Assembly: GCA_963969345.1 (NCBI GenBank)
Contig: OZ017766.1
Span: forward strand, 1,178,001 to 1,242,000
Reading direction: 5' to 3'
From: Turbatrix aceti
Taxonomy: Eukaryota; Nematoda; Chromadorea; Rhabditida; Panagrolaimidae
Length of the DNA stretch: 64,000 nt
Under the pieces are notes generated by a model. That model saw nothing but the letters and a program-made list of their open reading frames with translations. It was not told the origin of the DNA and did not search any database. The translations under genes were made by a program, and so were the position numbers. Of this stretch, positions 21,999-34,409 are shown in pieces. Numbering within the stretch: position 1 is the first letter of the stretch; every line of letters begins with the position of its first letter.

Positions 21999-22047
21999 TT
22001 GAAATTGACGTCGCTGACTATGCCACAGTCAGCGACGTCAATTTCAA
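21999..22047. promoter_or_regulatory. Perfect 20 bp inverted repeat with CRE-like sites
   Basis: Bases 21999-22018 (TTGAAATTGACGTCGCTGAC) and 22028-22047 are exact reverse complements across a 9 nt loop. Each arm contains TGACGTC, a core bound by CREB/ATF bZIP factors. It lies about 120 bp before the first Met of the next gene. It could be a promoter element or a small foldback. Confidence 0.5.
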
Positions 22048-22167
22048 TCTCGGTCGGATTTTTTGGCCCGTGAGTTTTTTTCTCTTTTTTTTATGTATTT
22101 TAGGCTAATCTCTTTCTTCAGTACGTATTTTCATCGATTGTTTGTTCTGCTCAGATCTATAACGAGG

Positions 22168-24153
22168 ATGTCGAGTGACGTTTTGAACCCGGAGGAACAG
22201 GATGAAGGACAGAAGCAAGGTTCGCCTCAACTTTGTCCAATCAACTGATGTATTTTTTTTGTTTTTTTTGAATTGTTTTTACGCCCTTGCGTGTTTCAGG
22301 TGTCTGTTATTCACCCGATTATGTCCTTTGTGGTTCGTGGAACTTCCGAGAGCATGGGTTTGGTGGTTGGTCGTTCAACGATTAGTAAAACACCGAAGGC
22401 GGCTTCTACTGGTGTCAAAATCACGAAGCAGAAGGCTTCGGTGAAGAAGGAGGTCCTGAAGTGCTCTGAAGACCCACCACAGCTTGCTCAAAAGCAGGGA
22501 AAACGTCGTCGGCTGTTTTTGCCTACCGAACGGAGGACCGTGCGTTTTTCTAATCCTGTTGTCATATCTGCCGAGAAGATTTCGATTGCTGCTGGTCCGG
22601 ATCACAACCAGGTGAAAACCGAAGCTCAAGACCCTATCGAGCAGGTGCAGCCGAAAACACGCAAACGACGTCTTAGTCAACCAGCAGCTTCTCGGGTTCA
22701 CGAAACGCACTCTGCTCAGCCAACCCGTAACCCATTGTGGGATTTGATGTCCGCTGTCGAATCCGCTCCCGTTCAAATCCGCAATGAAGTTGTCAAAGTC
22801 AAGAAAGTTTGCACTCGGCCGCAAAAAGAAGCAGAACAACAAATTGAAGTCATTCAGATCGACGACGACGAAGAATCGGATTCTGATACCGATGGATCGG
22901 TGCTCAAGGAAATGCCGCTTCCACCAAGAAGCCACAGCTATGCCCATGTTCGATTTCCCTTGCCATTGGATTTGATTTCGAATGATGTTCTTTGCACCCT
23001 GCGTGAATCCAAAGCTGCCCGAGGCCGGAGTACATCTGCGTTCTGTCCCACGTCATAGCTAACTGGTTGATATGCGAAGCTCCCAGACATGCACTGAACT
23101 TTCGTCGCGCTGTGGTGCAGAATTTTCTCTCCGAGCTTTCGACTCACAGGTACGAGATAACCCTTACAGATGGACGTCAAACACCACCTGACTTCGATTT
23201 CCTACAGAGACGGCTTGATCAATCGTATCAGGAACGGTGTGATCGATGCTGATGAGCTTTTTGAGCAGTATCCCTACTTTGTCCGTAAATTGGATTTAGT
23301 AAGTTTTTTGGGGTTTTAGCGAGCAAAAAAACAAATTTGAAAACCATTTTTTGCTTTTGTATTTTTTTCTTACGATATTTTTTAGCTTGAACGCGAAATG
23401 AATCGGGTGCGTGAAACGGAAACTTCTTATCCCAATTTTCTCAACAAGTGGAAAAAGGTTTTTTGTCAACAGATCACAAAATGTTTCTCGTTTTGTGATC
23501 TGAGAATCTTGTACTTCCTGACAACTTGTATCCCAATGAAATCTGTGACAAAGAATCACTCATTGAATTAGGCAAGCTTTTTGCTCTGACGAAAAACTTT
23601 CACGTTCCCATCACAGTGATTCAGGATTTTGTCGTTTTTGTGGAGGTCAATTATCTACTATGTACATCCTCATCAAAAAATTTTATTTTGATGTTTTTAG
23701 GGATATGACGAAGAAGTCATCCGGGAGGTTCGGACTGAGCGTGCCATTGCCCAGCCGGTTATCCTGGCGGACAAAAATGACTATGGCCTCTTCGTCGGCC
23801 ACCGTACTATCTTTCGTCGCGCGAAATTCTTCCTGCTCGTTCTTACCCAACACATCATCATTTCCAACCTCCTGCAATTTCCGCCGCTGAAAAAGTTCCT
23901 TGCTTTGTTCCACATGCTCAACAAAATGTGCGGACTCGAAATGTGGCGTTCGCCCCGCGGCGATGATGTGTTTCGCGCAGAGTTGTTCGATGCTCACCAA
24001 ATTGCTCCTGCTCACTGCTCGCTCCTGCTCAGCTCACGAGCGCGAGCGGAGCGAGCACGAAAAATTGGAGTGCTCAATGAGCATGAGCAGAGCGAGCACG
24101 AAAAATTGAATTGCTCAAAGAGCGCGAGCAGAGCGAGCAAGAGAAATTTTTAA
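22168..24153 (+). CDS. Unknown nuclear protein, possibly decaying
   Basis: Not recognised. Exons by phase and GT-AG: 22202-22219, 22300-22986, 23031-23149, 23208-23298, 23386-23457, 23505-23645 and 23701-24153 (about 526 aa). The N-terminal half is basic and disordered. It has a SUMO-interaction-like motif (IEVIQIDDDEESDSDTD) and a likely nuclear localisation patch (KQGKRRRL). The C-terminal half is helical, for example YFVRKLDLLEREMNRVRE and RRAKFFLLVLTQHIIISNLL. Three oddities. The start is ambiguous: the ATG at 22168 is out of phase with exon 2, while the ATG at 22202 is in phase. The frame breaks between 22987 and 23030, needing either a 44 nt intron with a poor GCCGGAG acceptor or a 1 bp change. 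The last exon runs into a GAGC repeat that supplies the final residues. Other introns are good phase-0 introns of about 50-90 nt. Confidence 0.55.
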
Positions 24154-24495
24154 AATGAGCACTGCTCACTATAAATTTAGTGCTACAAATACTAAAATAC
24201 TGGTAATTTCGACCAAAAACACGATGTTGGGGGTATCTCGAAGGAGTATACGGTCTTTCTTTTAGTGAGGAACTGAATTTTGGCTCAAAATTCACATTTT
24301 TATGTGTGAGCCATGTTTGCTCATTGCTCGCTCCTGCTCAACTCACGAGCGTGAGCAGAGCAAGAGCAGAGAATCTGAGAATAAAAGAGCGCGAGCGGAG
24401 CGAGCGCGAAAATTTTAGGAACTCAAAGAGCATAAGCAGAGCGAGCACGGAAAATTGAATTGCTCAAAGAGCGCGAGCAGAGCGAGCGCTGAAAA
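24010..24495. repeat. GAGCGCGAGC repeat element
   Basis: Two clusters (24010-24155 and 24310-24495) of GCTC/GAGC words such as GAGCGCGAGCAGAGCGAGC flank an AT-rich core. The outer parts are inverted relative to each other and each is itself palindromic. A variant of the words occurs in the MITE at 70-187. The ends are not definable by a target duplication. It begins inside the coding frame of the preceding gene. Confidence 0.55.
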
Positions 24496-24765
24496 TGGCC
24501 GAATTGAACAACTCTGGTTTCGCGCACTTTCCGCGTCCAGGTAGCTATCGCATATAAATAATTGACTTTGTAACAATCTTTTCCACCGTCGTATCACCAA
24601 AATTCTCTAACTAAGGGCCGTTTCATTCAATCGGTCTCGCCATTCGTATATTATCTAGGGCGGCCTTTTTCACAGTCAATTATTGTAGCCCGTTTTTTTC
24701 TGTATCGGAAAACGAGAAAGAAAAACATTTCGTATGTCTTAATTTTTTGATTTCAATTTTTTGTG

Positions 24766-24922
24766 ACGCCAACCAAGGTGTTGCATGTCGTGTAAGTTAC
24801 ACGAGCTACACGACGAAAATTTATGTAAATGAGTTAAAAACAAGGGAAAAACCATGTAAATCAGTGAATTTTCGTCGTGTAGCTCGTGTAACTTACACGA
24901 CATGCAACACCTTGACGCCAAC
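24766..24922. mobile_element. Short hAT-like MITE with near-perfect long termini
   Basis: The element is 24774-24914 (141 bp). About 48 bp at each end are inverted copies (CAAGGTGTTGCATGTCGTG...). ACGCCAAC is duplicated exactly at 24766-24773 and 24915-24922. The termini match the MITE at 70-187, so both belong to one family. The loop is only about 45 bp. Confidence 0.88.
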
Positions 24923-25294
24923 TTGATCAAAAATGGGGCGTATATTTGTTTCGATGAATCGGCTCGGGACTGTTTCCAAAAATTTCCAAATTCCAGTTAT
25001 TTATTTTCTGTTCTTGTTTGTTATGTAAAAATCACGTTATGTAAAAATGCCCGGCGAGTTCGCTCGTTCTTTCGTTCGCTGCTCGACCGAGGCGATACGC
25101 TTCAAAAAAAGACGCGCAACCAGCAGTTCTTTCGATCGATCATCTCTGGGACAAGTTTGGCCGAGGCATCGTCAACACTCACTGCCTCGCTCCTCCGTGC
25201 CCTGACGGCATCGATTGCCCTGAAAGTTGTGGCGTGCACCGACGACGACAATTTGTCGTCACTCATCCACTCGGTTGCGCGCCCGGCAGCCGTC

Positions 25295-28278
25295 ATGGCG
25301 GCGCCTACAGAAACCTACCCGCCGTCCCCCAATACTATCCTGAGAAACCACGTCCTTCGATCTCTAGAAGGGATCCCTGGATCAGTCCCGGCACCGAGCT
25401 GCCAGTCACTGAGTGATCTGGGCAACAATCGCTTGACGCACACCTCGCGCCAAAGCCAAAGCCACGGCCGGCATTCTATCGCCAACCCCTCTGGTGGGGA
25501 AGCCGGACGCTCCTACCACCCCCCTCCCCATCACCACCACCACCACCACCACCACCATCACCACGAGAGCTCGACGGAGGCAGAAGCCATACGTGCGGCG
25601 GAGCTGTTTTTCCTCCGCGATCTTCCGAACTCGGAACTCCAGCGCAAAAGGCTCCTGTTCCGCAACCGACCTTTTTCCAGCAAGGATGGGCGTGACGTCG
25701 TATCGGTCTGCTCTTCCAAGGAGTGGCAAAATGACGGCATTCCTCAGATGTTTCACGCAGCGCAGGAAACGAATAGGGTTTGTTTTGAGAGCGACTGGTA
25801 GATTTTACTGGTAGATGCTTTAGATCCTCTCGACCTTCAGCCAACGCAAACTGACCTGTCTCGAGCAAAAGAGGAACTTTGAATTGAAGCGGAACGGCGC
25901 TTCGAAGGTGAGTTTGGTTAAAAAGGGTAAAAAAAATCGACTGTTGCAGCCAGGGATGGGTGAACGTTCATGTTCGTTCGTGTTTGTTCATGAGCAAATC
26001 CAAAATTTGCTGTTCATGTTCGTTCATGAACAAAAATTAAATGAACGGCTATGTTCATGTTTGTTCATGAACACGGCTAAATTTTTCGAACAGAAAAAAC
26101 GAACAAAATGATCCACTTTTTCTCGGTGGCTGCCAACATTACTGCTTTGCGCAACCGTCTCTGTTATGAGAAACTAAACGGATTAATGTTTGTTTTTGCC
26201 AAGTTCTAAATAATAGTAATTTTTGATTTCATTTTTGATTGCACTGTCAAAAATAAAGGATAAAAATGAAGATCCGCCTTTATAATTTGTTCATTGTGTT
26301 TGTTCACGTTTGTTCGTGAACACGATTGAAAGTGTTCACGTTTGTTTTGTGAACAAAATTGACAAAATGTTCATGTTTGTTCATGAACAAAAAAAACAAG
26401 TGTTCACCCATCCCTGGTTGCAGCTGCCATCTCTTCCACCCGAAGTTACGCTTCATCTCGAGTTACAAGGGTCTGAATTTGCCAACATCCTTGCGGGAGA
26501 CGTGAACTGGTGCAACCACTCCACCGACAACCTTTTCAAAATCCAAAATGATTTTCCGGAGTGCGATATCGTGTTTTCGGACCACATTGACCTTGATGAC
26601 ATCCTCGTCGATACCTTCAATCACGCTTCGATCCAGGCGATGCCGGAGAGCATTGAAACAATTCGCCACCGGCTTACGGGCCTTGCGCCGCTCGTCGTCT
26701 GTTTGCCTATTGTCAAGAAGGATCCAGCAGTGGACCTCGCGGCCCTCCTCGATGCTTGGATTCCCCGCGAGTTGGCTGCGTACTCGATGGTTCAGATATA
26801 CTCATCGTCTCTGCCGGCCGACGAGGTCGAAGGGCACATTCGATGCATTCACGGCATCAAGCCCGGCGTGCCCCATAATGTTATGAATTCCGACGACTTT
26901 GTGGTTCTCAAAGCTGCTGCCAAGGACGCGGGACGACTCATCGACGCTGCGCTGCTGGTTGAGAAGTTCATTTACGGTCACAATGTTTGTTTTTGTATCT
27001 TTTATTGTATTTTTTTGTTATTTTTAGTGCGAAAGTCGCTGTTTCGCGACGATGCTTGAAATCCCGAGCACTCTGGATCACTGGGTACTCGGGCCGCTCA
27101 AAGGCCTGCTCATGCGTCTGCTGTCGACGAAGTTCCGCGCCCGAGTCATGTTTCCCTCCGTCGGTGACGACGCCATCAACAAAGACGCTGTCTTTGTTCG
27201 ATCGTACTTTTTCAGTGGTCGTCCGGGAGCCATCGTCAATGCTCTCCAGGCTTTCTACGTGAGTTTACCTAGTTTTTTGTTCATTTTATCAATTTTTTTT
27301 AAGAAAATTCTTCCAATCCGGATGACATTTGACGCAGAGCATTCCGCTCTCAAGATGCCGCCTGGTCTCGAATTTAACCCTGCGAATCGGTGTATCGATT
27401 TTTACGATTTAGAAGAAGGACTTTTGTTCGAATTTCGGCCTAGTCGTTTTGACTTCAATGATTCGACTCATATGAGGGTATTTTTTTGGATTTCTGATTT
27501 GTGTGCCACATTTACTGCGTTTTAGCACCAGATTTCGATCACAACGGCGAACAACAACATGCTGAGTCTCTACCGTGCCTACGCAGGCCTCACCGCCAAC
27601 CGCTCCTTCGGTCCCCTGCTGGATCGGAAAAACACCGACTCCGATGCGAAACTCTACCGCAAGTTTCTCCTCGATGCACTCTTCCAAATCATCCAGTCCA
27701 ACTCGAAAGTCCAGGACGCGAAGGTAGAGAATCCCTGCAATATGCGTTTCATCACGATGCCGATGAACAAGCTTCCGAACCCCCGGGCTTCATCGTACAA
27801 GGGCTGTCTCTATGAGGCCCTCATAAACGCCCCCCGTCGCAGTGGACGCGCCCGGCTGGCGCTGGAATGTCCGCTTCCGCAGATGACCGCTCCTTCTACC
27901 CCTCTCCAGTTCATCTTCGCCGCTCCTCCGCAGCCCCATCGCTCCCGGAGCCCGGTAGGAATGCCGGATGCCTTTCGGGAGGGTCAGGTGGCCGGAGCCA
28001 GAGAGATACAGGTTCCGAATTCGGAGCGCAGCTGCAAGATCGTGACAAAGATTAACGAAACCAATATCCACCTTCCACCTGCCCACCTCCGGCACCTGCA
28101 GCTGCCTTTGTCTCCCAGGAACTCCCAGTCTCAGCCTCAGGGTGCGCAGGTGCCCTATCACCATCGACAAAGCGGCGGCAACGGCACCGGAGGGGGTGGA
28201 AACTTCCGCCGAGGATCCCACGCCGCACAATCCGTCGCGCCTACCGGCTACAGACGCTTTCTTAACCATAACCGTTGA
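25295..28278 (+). CDS. bcc-1/gld-3: Bicaudal-C/GLD-3 family KH RNA-binding protein
   Basis: Six phase-0 exons: 25295-25777, 25824-25907, 26424-26984, 27028-27258, 27304-27477 and 27526-28278 (761 aa). The N-terminus holds a run of 12 His (about 25531-25565) and low complexity. The middle carries KH-type modules: the segments ETIRHRLTGLAPLVVCLPI and ALQAFYKILPIRMTFD match the LLPLVLMF signature that ends BicC KH units. The GXXG loop of classical KH folds is weak or absent, as in nematode GLD-3. The C-terminal 200 residues are Pro/Ser/His-rich and disordered; no SAM domain was seen. Proteins of this family bind mRNA and poly(A) polymerase or deadenylase complexes in the germline cytoplasm. A poly(A) signal AATAAA lies at 28431-28436. 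A MITE sits in intron 2 at the acceptor. The start Met is uncertain, since the frame is open upstream. Confidence 0.82.
25943..26424. mobile_element. hAT-like MITE on the 3' splice site of BicC intron 2
   Basis: The element is 25951-26416 (466 bp) with perfect 15 bp termini, CAGGGATGGGTGAAC and its inverse. The target GTTGCAGC is duplicated at 25943-25950 and 26417-26424. That target is the acceptor itself (TTGCAG|C), so two copies of the 3' splice site now flank the element. The interior is built from GTTCATGAAC and TGTTTGTTCATG palindromes. The exon frame continues correctly only from the downstream copy. Confidence 0.92.
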
Positions 28279-31200
28279 CAGACGACCTCGACTTGTTTTT
28301 AACCCTAATTAAAAATTTATTTTTTACTCCTGTTTATCTCATCTGCGACTACCCACACTCACCTCTGTTACCATGCTGTTCACCGTGTGACATTTGTTGT
28401 CTTGTATCCGCCATCAATGTACGTGCCATGAATAAACTATGTGTTCACGGGGTAGAGATGATTTCCGAAATCATCTCACCTTTAGTGCCCTAGGTTGCGC
28501 ATTCTAGGTATGCCATGTACGTCATCGCCTGGTCACGGATGACGACAACAGAGCAACTAATTGCCGCCTCCGAGATGCCAAAAATACACGCTGATGACGC
28601 CGGAAACACGGTCATTAACGAGACGACGACACCGACCAAGGCTAGACTAGGTATTTCAAATTATACACTTCACCTAAAGTATTTTTTTCTCTTCGCGCCG
28701 TAGGTAACGGGAAAATGTCTTTATTAAGTCCAAAATTGATGTTTGTGCTTTTTTCGTCCGTAACTTTCGGAATTCTTAATAATAAATCGCACTAGCCTGA
28801 TTTTTTGATGACTCCCAAGCACTTTATTTGGTAAAAAAACGGAAAGATTTTTGCCTGCATTTGTTTCCGCTACCGTAGAACTAAAAAATGATGCAGAATT
28901 GGATTTTCACTGATTGTTGCTTGCAATTTTTATTTTTTTATGTTCATCGAGCGCAACGTCTTTGACACGCATTAGTTCAAAAAAACTCAAATTTATCGAC
29001 AATAGTAATATTCTATTATATAAATGCAATGAAAATATTTTTTCGAAAATCCTCAATTTCTGAATTTTATCGTATATTTAAACATTTTTTCCTGCACGTT
29101 GTCAACAAAAAATACAAAATAAAAATTTGTTATGTCGTTGCCCTTCCTTCTGTGTGGACCAAGACAACCCCAGGTATTTCGCCGACACGCATATACGGCA
29201 CAAACAAAAAGTACAAAATGCCACCGTACCATTATCATGTGCACTTCTGACAACCCTCCTTGCTTGGCACTCAGTTCCCCCACCTACATATGCTATCAGC
29301 CAGCCATCTGTCCAACTTGCCTCACGTATGTGTTTAACACGGTCCTATGGCATACACGTTTGTTTCTATCCCTGGTTAATTTTATTCTACTTTTGTTGCA
29401 CAAAACAAAATACGAGTTTTTTTTGTCACTTTAAAAAGTGCGTTAAGAAATAAATTTTGGTTGTTCACGCCGTTTTTTATGCCAACCGCGCTTGTGAACG
29501 TTGTTGAGTAATTAATCTCCAACCAGAGTCGTCGGCATTGTCGGAGATGGGAACTGGTCTCGTCCGAATGCAATGAGTGAAGGCTGGTGGTGGCGGCGAA
29601 AAGAACGATTACGACATGTAGGGAGGGCAGAGAGAGAAAAAGAGAAGAGACAACTGGAAAGAGAATCAAAGAGCATGCGAAAGAGTGTGCTGGAGTGAGA
29701 GAGTGCAGATTTTGAGAGAGCAAAAGAGAGCACGCACCGAGCAAGAGCGCGCGCTAGAGACCATCTAAAAGCGAGAGAGTACAGAGCGATAAAGTCAACG
29801 AGAAAGCGAGTGCGAATAAAATAGATAAATAGATAGAACGAGGGTAAAAGAAACCAATTTACGATAAGAGCCATGTCCCATCTCCCAAGCGGCACGGCAC
29901 ATACCCTGCTTTGCACAATTTCATTCAATGCGAGCTAAAATAATCTCGTTACTCGATGTGCTCCTTCTTCTTTCGATGAACACTCGTAATATCGACAATT
30001 TTCTTACGCAACTTTTGCTTCAAAAAATGCGTACCGTAGCACAGCACAAGATCCGCCTACAAATTTACTTGACACCTTTTTTCCGAAGTAATTGTTACAC
30101 TTTTATCGATTTGTACGATTGCATATTGTTGCCAGGAGATCAGTAGATAAACAAGCACGTAGCCGGACGCAAAGGATTTGAAATCTTTTTTCAAAGACCC
30201 CGTAAATAAAAACGAACGTTGCTAGACCCTCCCCCCTTGTCGTTATCTCTCGTCGAAACTCACAGCGCATGCCTCGAGGCGTTTGTCTGTCATAGAAAAA
30301 TAAAATTACAAGTTTGTCGGTCATTGGCCAATTGGCCGGGACACACCCCAGTGCGTAGCCTCGACAGAAGCCTGTTGCGCTCCCCTTTTTTCGATGCCTG
30401 GCGCACATACTGTTTCTGGTGTTGGAGGCTAGCTAGGACGAAACGCATCGATGTGCCTCCCCATGTCGCTGTCCCCGGTCTCGGTGGTGCTTGTTGCCTT
30501 GCCCTGAGGAGATAGCATGCTGCTGGCTGCAACGTGGGGTGACTGACGACTGACTGCGCGTTATGGCTCTCTCTCTCTCTCTCTGGCTGTGAGAACGAGG
30601 ATCATAACACACAGCGCATGCTGGTGTGTGTGCGGTGTACGCCGGCGTGCGTGCGTTCTTCATAGTCGTTCGTATATTCTATTCCCTCTAGTCTCTTGGT
30701 CGTGTCGTTGGTGCTTGCTTCGTCGTAGTTGTCGTCGACTCCGACTCCCTTCCTTTACTAGTTCTCGTCTTGCCTGGCTGCCGCTCTCGCCGCGGCTACT
30801 ACCACCCGGTTACGGCGAAATAATCGCTTTTGAAGGATGTTTCAGTGTTGTTCTCGCTTTTTCCGTCTCTTTCTCAAGCGATACCCCCCCCCTCCTTTTT
30901 TTTGGCACCAATTTTTGTACGTGAACGAGTCCTGTGATCTCTCAGACGCCGTGGAGATCAGGTTATTAGTGTTTGCCGACAACGAATATGGTCTGGTGTC
31001 TAGTCGGTATAACGGCCAGGGGGGAGGGGAAGAATAAGGGAGCGAGAGTGAAGAGAGAAAGTATCGATTGCCAATGTGCACGGCTTTTTGTGGACACATG
31101 CGTTTGGTGTTTCTCTCTTCTTCTCTCTTCCCCTCCAATTTGTCTTGCCCCCGTCCATCCCCTGCTTCTTTGTCCCCGCGGCCAGCCTTCGGCATCGGGC

Positions 31201-34200
31201 ATCACCGGATCTGGTTTTAAACGTGGCGCGCGTTGCATAATTCTTCAAAAATCTTAGCTTTTTAAAAACACCGTTGGCGGCAATCTTTTTTTGTGTTGTT
31301 CTGACAGAACGTCTGTCACTTTCATCAACAGCGTCAGCATCGACGTTGGCGTCAGAAGAGGGTCATCGGGGCCGACCTGTTTTCTTGTTCGCTTCAGGAT
31401 ACAAAGTTCTTGTTTCTCACCTAAATCTTTTGCACGACTTTCGCTAGCATGTCCATTTTTGTACATCACCAGCAACTTTTTTTGTTGTTGGAAAAAAAGT
31501 TGCCAGTTCGTTTCTGTGTGTGAATTGTAGGTAGACAAAAAAAAAATTTCCGTTGTTTATCCGGCAGAGCAAGGCGAGTAGAAGGTAGCAGTGGTAGTAC
31601 ATCGGGTGTTTGGTCTTGGGGTCTTGTGTGAGAACTGACACCACCTAGTCAACCACCATCACTACTACCATGCACTGTGTCGGTTGATGAAAAAGAACAG
31701 AAAAGAGTTGCGTTGCACGTACCTCTCTTTTTTTGCCTGACAAATCTTTTTGTTGTAAAATCTATATTTTCTCCAATAGATAGATTTTTGTAGGCGTCGC
31801 AGAGCAGAGCAGTTGCAGATGACTCGGAACACATTTCAACTCTTTGTGCCGTATTTAGTGGCCACCAGAAGCAGACAGAAGAGGAAAAAGAAATCTCGAA
31901 AAAGGAAGGACAAATGTGCGTCATTTCAATGAGATTGTTGCAGTTACCCGAAAAAATGAAAACGAACTCATTTTTTGCGTGCCGCCGAAGGATACGTACG
32001 TTGCCGTCGCAAACACCAACCCGAGCGTCATCATCTCGAACCTTCTTTTCCGCTTTGTTTACTACACAATTCTGGCGACTGGGCACCTCCTATTTTTACG
32101 CTTTTTGCATTCTTCGTGCCGTGCTATCCCTGAGGGGTAAGCCAGGGGAGGCAGGTAATCTGTTGACAGGCAGTCACGCGCCGCGCCGTGCCCATTGAAT
32201 AGGGACAGAGGGCTAATTCTGGAAGGTACTCGACGGCGATGACTGGATTACTGATTACCTACCATTTATGTGTGCCCGAGTCGGCTGTGCCGAGTCGAGC
32301 TCTTTTTTGAGATTCAAAAAATTTAGTTTAGGTTTTTTTAATTTTGTAGAACGCATCTGTACTCTGTCTGCGGTGGCCGCTGTATCTACGCTAACGGCCA
32401 GACCACCCCCTTGACGGCCTTTTCTGGTGGCGCACTCTGCCTGCTCCCCCTGGCTTGGCCAAGAAATTAGCGGGGCCTGTGGCCGGCGCTGCCTAACGGG
32501 GAGGGTGAATCGACAGCCTGCTCGCTAGCCGAGTGCGATGACGTCGACACTACTCTGGAGCAGAGACCTCGCGAGAGAGTTCGTCCCGGGGCGATGGCAT
32601 GGGGCTTTCTGCCTGTCCTTAGTTGGCTGGCGAGCGGCAGCGACGTTATTTAATTGCCTGCCCGTTTTGGAGACAGTCGGCGTGCATTGACTGCCCGAGG
32701 CGGGTAGGAGGGACGCACTCTCGCCTTGCAGCCGCTCGGCACTCCCTTTTCGGGATAGCATGTGTGCCACAAATGGACGGACAGGACAGCTCGCCAGAGA
32801 GAAGGCATTTTGGCCGGGGTTTTTTGGCCATGAGCGGTGTGCGGTGCGTGTGCCCTCTCCCTCTCTCTCTCCCTTGCCAGCCACAAATAGTACGCTGGTG
32901 CCGCCGTCAGTAATGGTGGCACTAGTCGTCTATCCACCACCCTTGACGAAGAGGCTGCGTGAGGCCGACCCGCCAGCCAACCAGGCAGACAAGCCAGGCT
33001 TCTTCGTCTTTTTTTCCCTCTCGTTCGTTCACGATATATCTATCTGTATAATATTACGCCTTTCACCACCACAAATTCTCTTTTTTTGGAATTGGCTTCG
33101 AGGAAAAAGGAAACCAACAGCAGTTAGACTCACAACAACTGTCCTGCATGATGATTCGTTGATCGTTAACTCGCCCTTCGTTTTTGTTTTGTTATGCCGG
33201 TGGTGCAATTGTCGGATACATTTGTTTTGTAATGCAAAGAAACGCGGCGCTCGCTGAAGCCCGGCCGTTTTGTATTGTTTTTAGTCTCTATTTGTATTGT
33301 ATTCGTATTTATTGTTTACTTCTCATGCAGGATGTTGTCATCTTTTTGAAAACCAAAAACCCGCGCACGTTGAAGGTTTTCGTGTTGAGACAGCCAAGCC
33401 TTATGTGCGCTCATATTTTTTATTGAGGGGGTAACAAAGTGAGGGGGAGATGGCTGGTGATACCACCGTCCAGACGGTTCGGTGCCATCACATTTTGGTA
33501 TCTAATGGAAAAATAAGAGGCATGCCGGCTCAGCACGACAAACCAGAAAAGCAAGCGTCCGCGTATTGTCCTCTGCGCTCGCTCCCTCAAGAAATGTGCT
33601 ACTCGGGAGGAGAAGAAAAGAGGCACAGCAGCGGTAATAAAACTTTGTTTGATGGCGGCTTTTGGCATCATTGGCCTAAATTGAAAATAGCTTTTCCCTG
33701 GCGTTGTGCCCCGAAGGTTGAATCGAATCGTGTATCTCTTTGTTACTACCGACGTGTATCATTTTTTTACGATTAATAATGTGTTTTCTTTTTATAGATT
33801 GTCGCCGTAGACACTCCCCGCAGCTGGCTCGCCGAAAACCGCGAAGACGACGTGACGACCAGAGTGCTTTTGTGCTTGTTGAGAGTTTCGACAAAATATC
33901 CCCAAATATTTTGGAGACACTCCATACACGCGCACGCACTGCTGTTGTTGCGAGTCAGTTAGAGAGAGACGAGATCCAAAGAAACGACATCACCAAGCGC
34001 CGCGCGTGTTCGAGGTTATCCAGTGTGTGCCAACCACCACGACACGACCTCTACCGTCACCGCTGCTGCGTAGTAGCTCTTTCTCATCACCACTAATAAC
34101 TGCCTCCTTCCGCCACCTCCTTTCCTCCTCGCCCTTTCTTCGTCTTCGGCTTCGTCATCATTGTTATCATCGTCGTCGTCTGGTTCGTTGACTGATACTT

Positions 34201-34409
34201 TCTCCCCTTCCACCACGGACGTCGTCTGTCGCACTGCTTTCTTGCGTCGTGCGTGTGTATTATCATCACATCGTCGTCCAAACCCCAAACTCAGAGTATA
34301 ATAATCGATCAATCGAACGTCGAAAGTGTAAGAAAAAAAAGGACGGCATTCCATCCAAAATTCTCCTCCACCGCGCACACGCACACACGCAGCACAGCCC
34401 GATACATCA
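28279..34409. other. 6.1 kb gene-free region between BicC and G beta
   Basis: After the BicC poly(A) signal no supported exon was found. Content: AT-rich DNA to about 29500, a purine-rich GAGA stretch (about 29620-29820), CT repeats near 30566-30585, several C or T runs, and CT-rich DNA before the G beta start. Open frames here are short, overlap on both strands and show no motifs. It probably contains the G beta promoter and 5' UTR. Confidence 0.45.

Noticed and set aside
23150..23169. A 20 nt GT-AG intron before ATGGACGTC
   Set aside because: Too short and out of phase; the acceptor at 23207 gives a 58 nt intron and the right frame.
24902..25294. Upstream extension of the BicC reading frame to 24902
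   Set aside because: The first part comes from the end of the MITE at 24774-24914 and shows no coding character; MAAPTE at 25295 was preferred, though an earlier start cannot be excluded.
31254..31538. Minus-strand frame of 94 codons with protein-like composition
   Set aside because: No motif, no splice partners and opposite-strand frames of similar length; not enough to call a gene.
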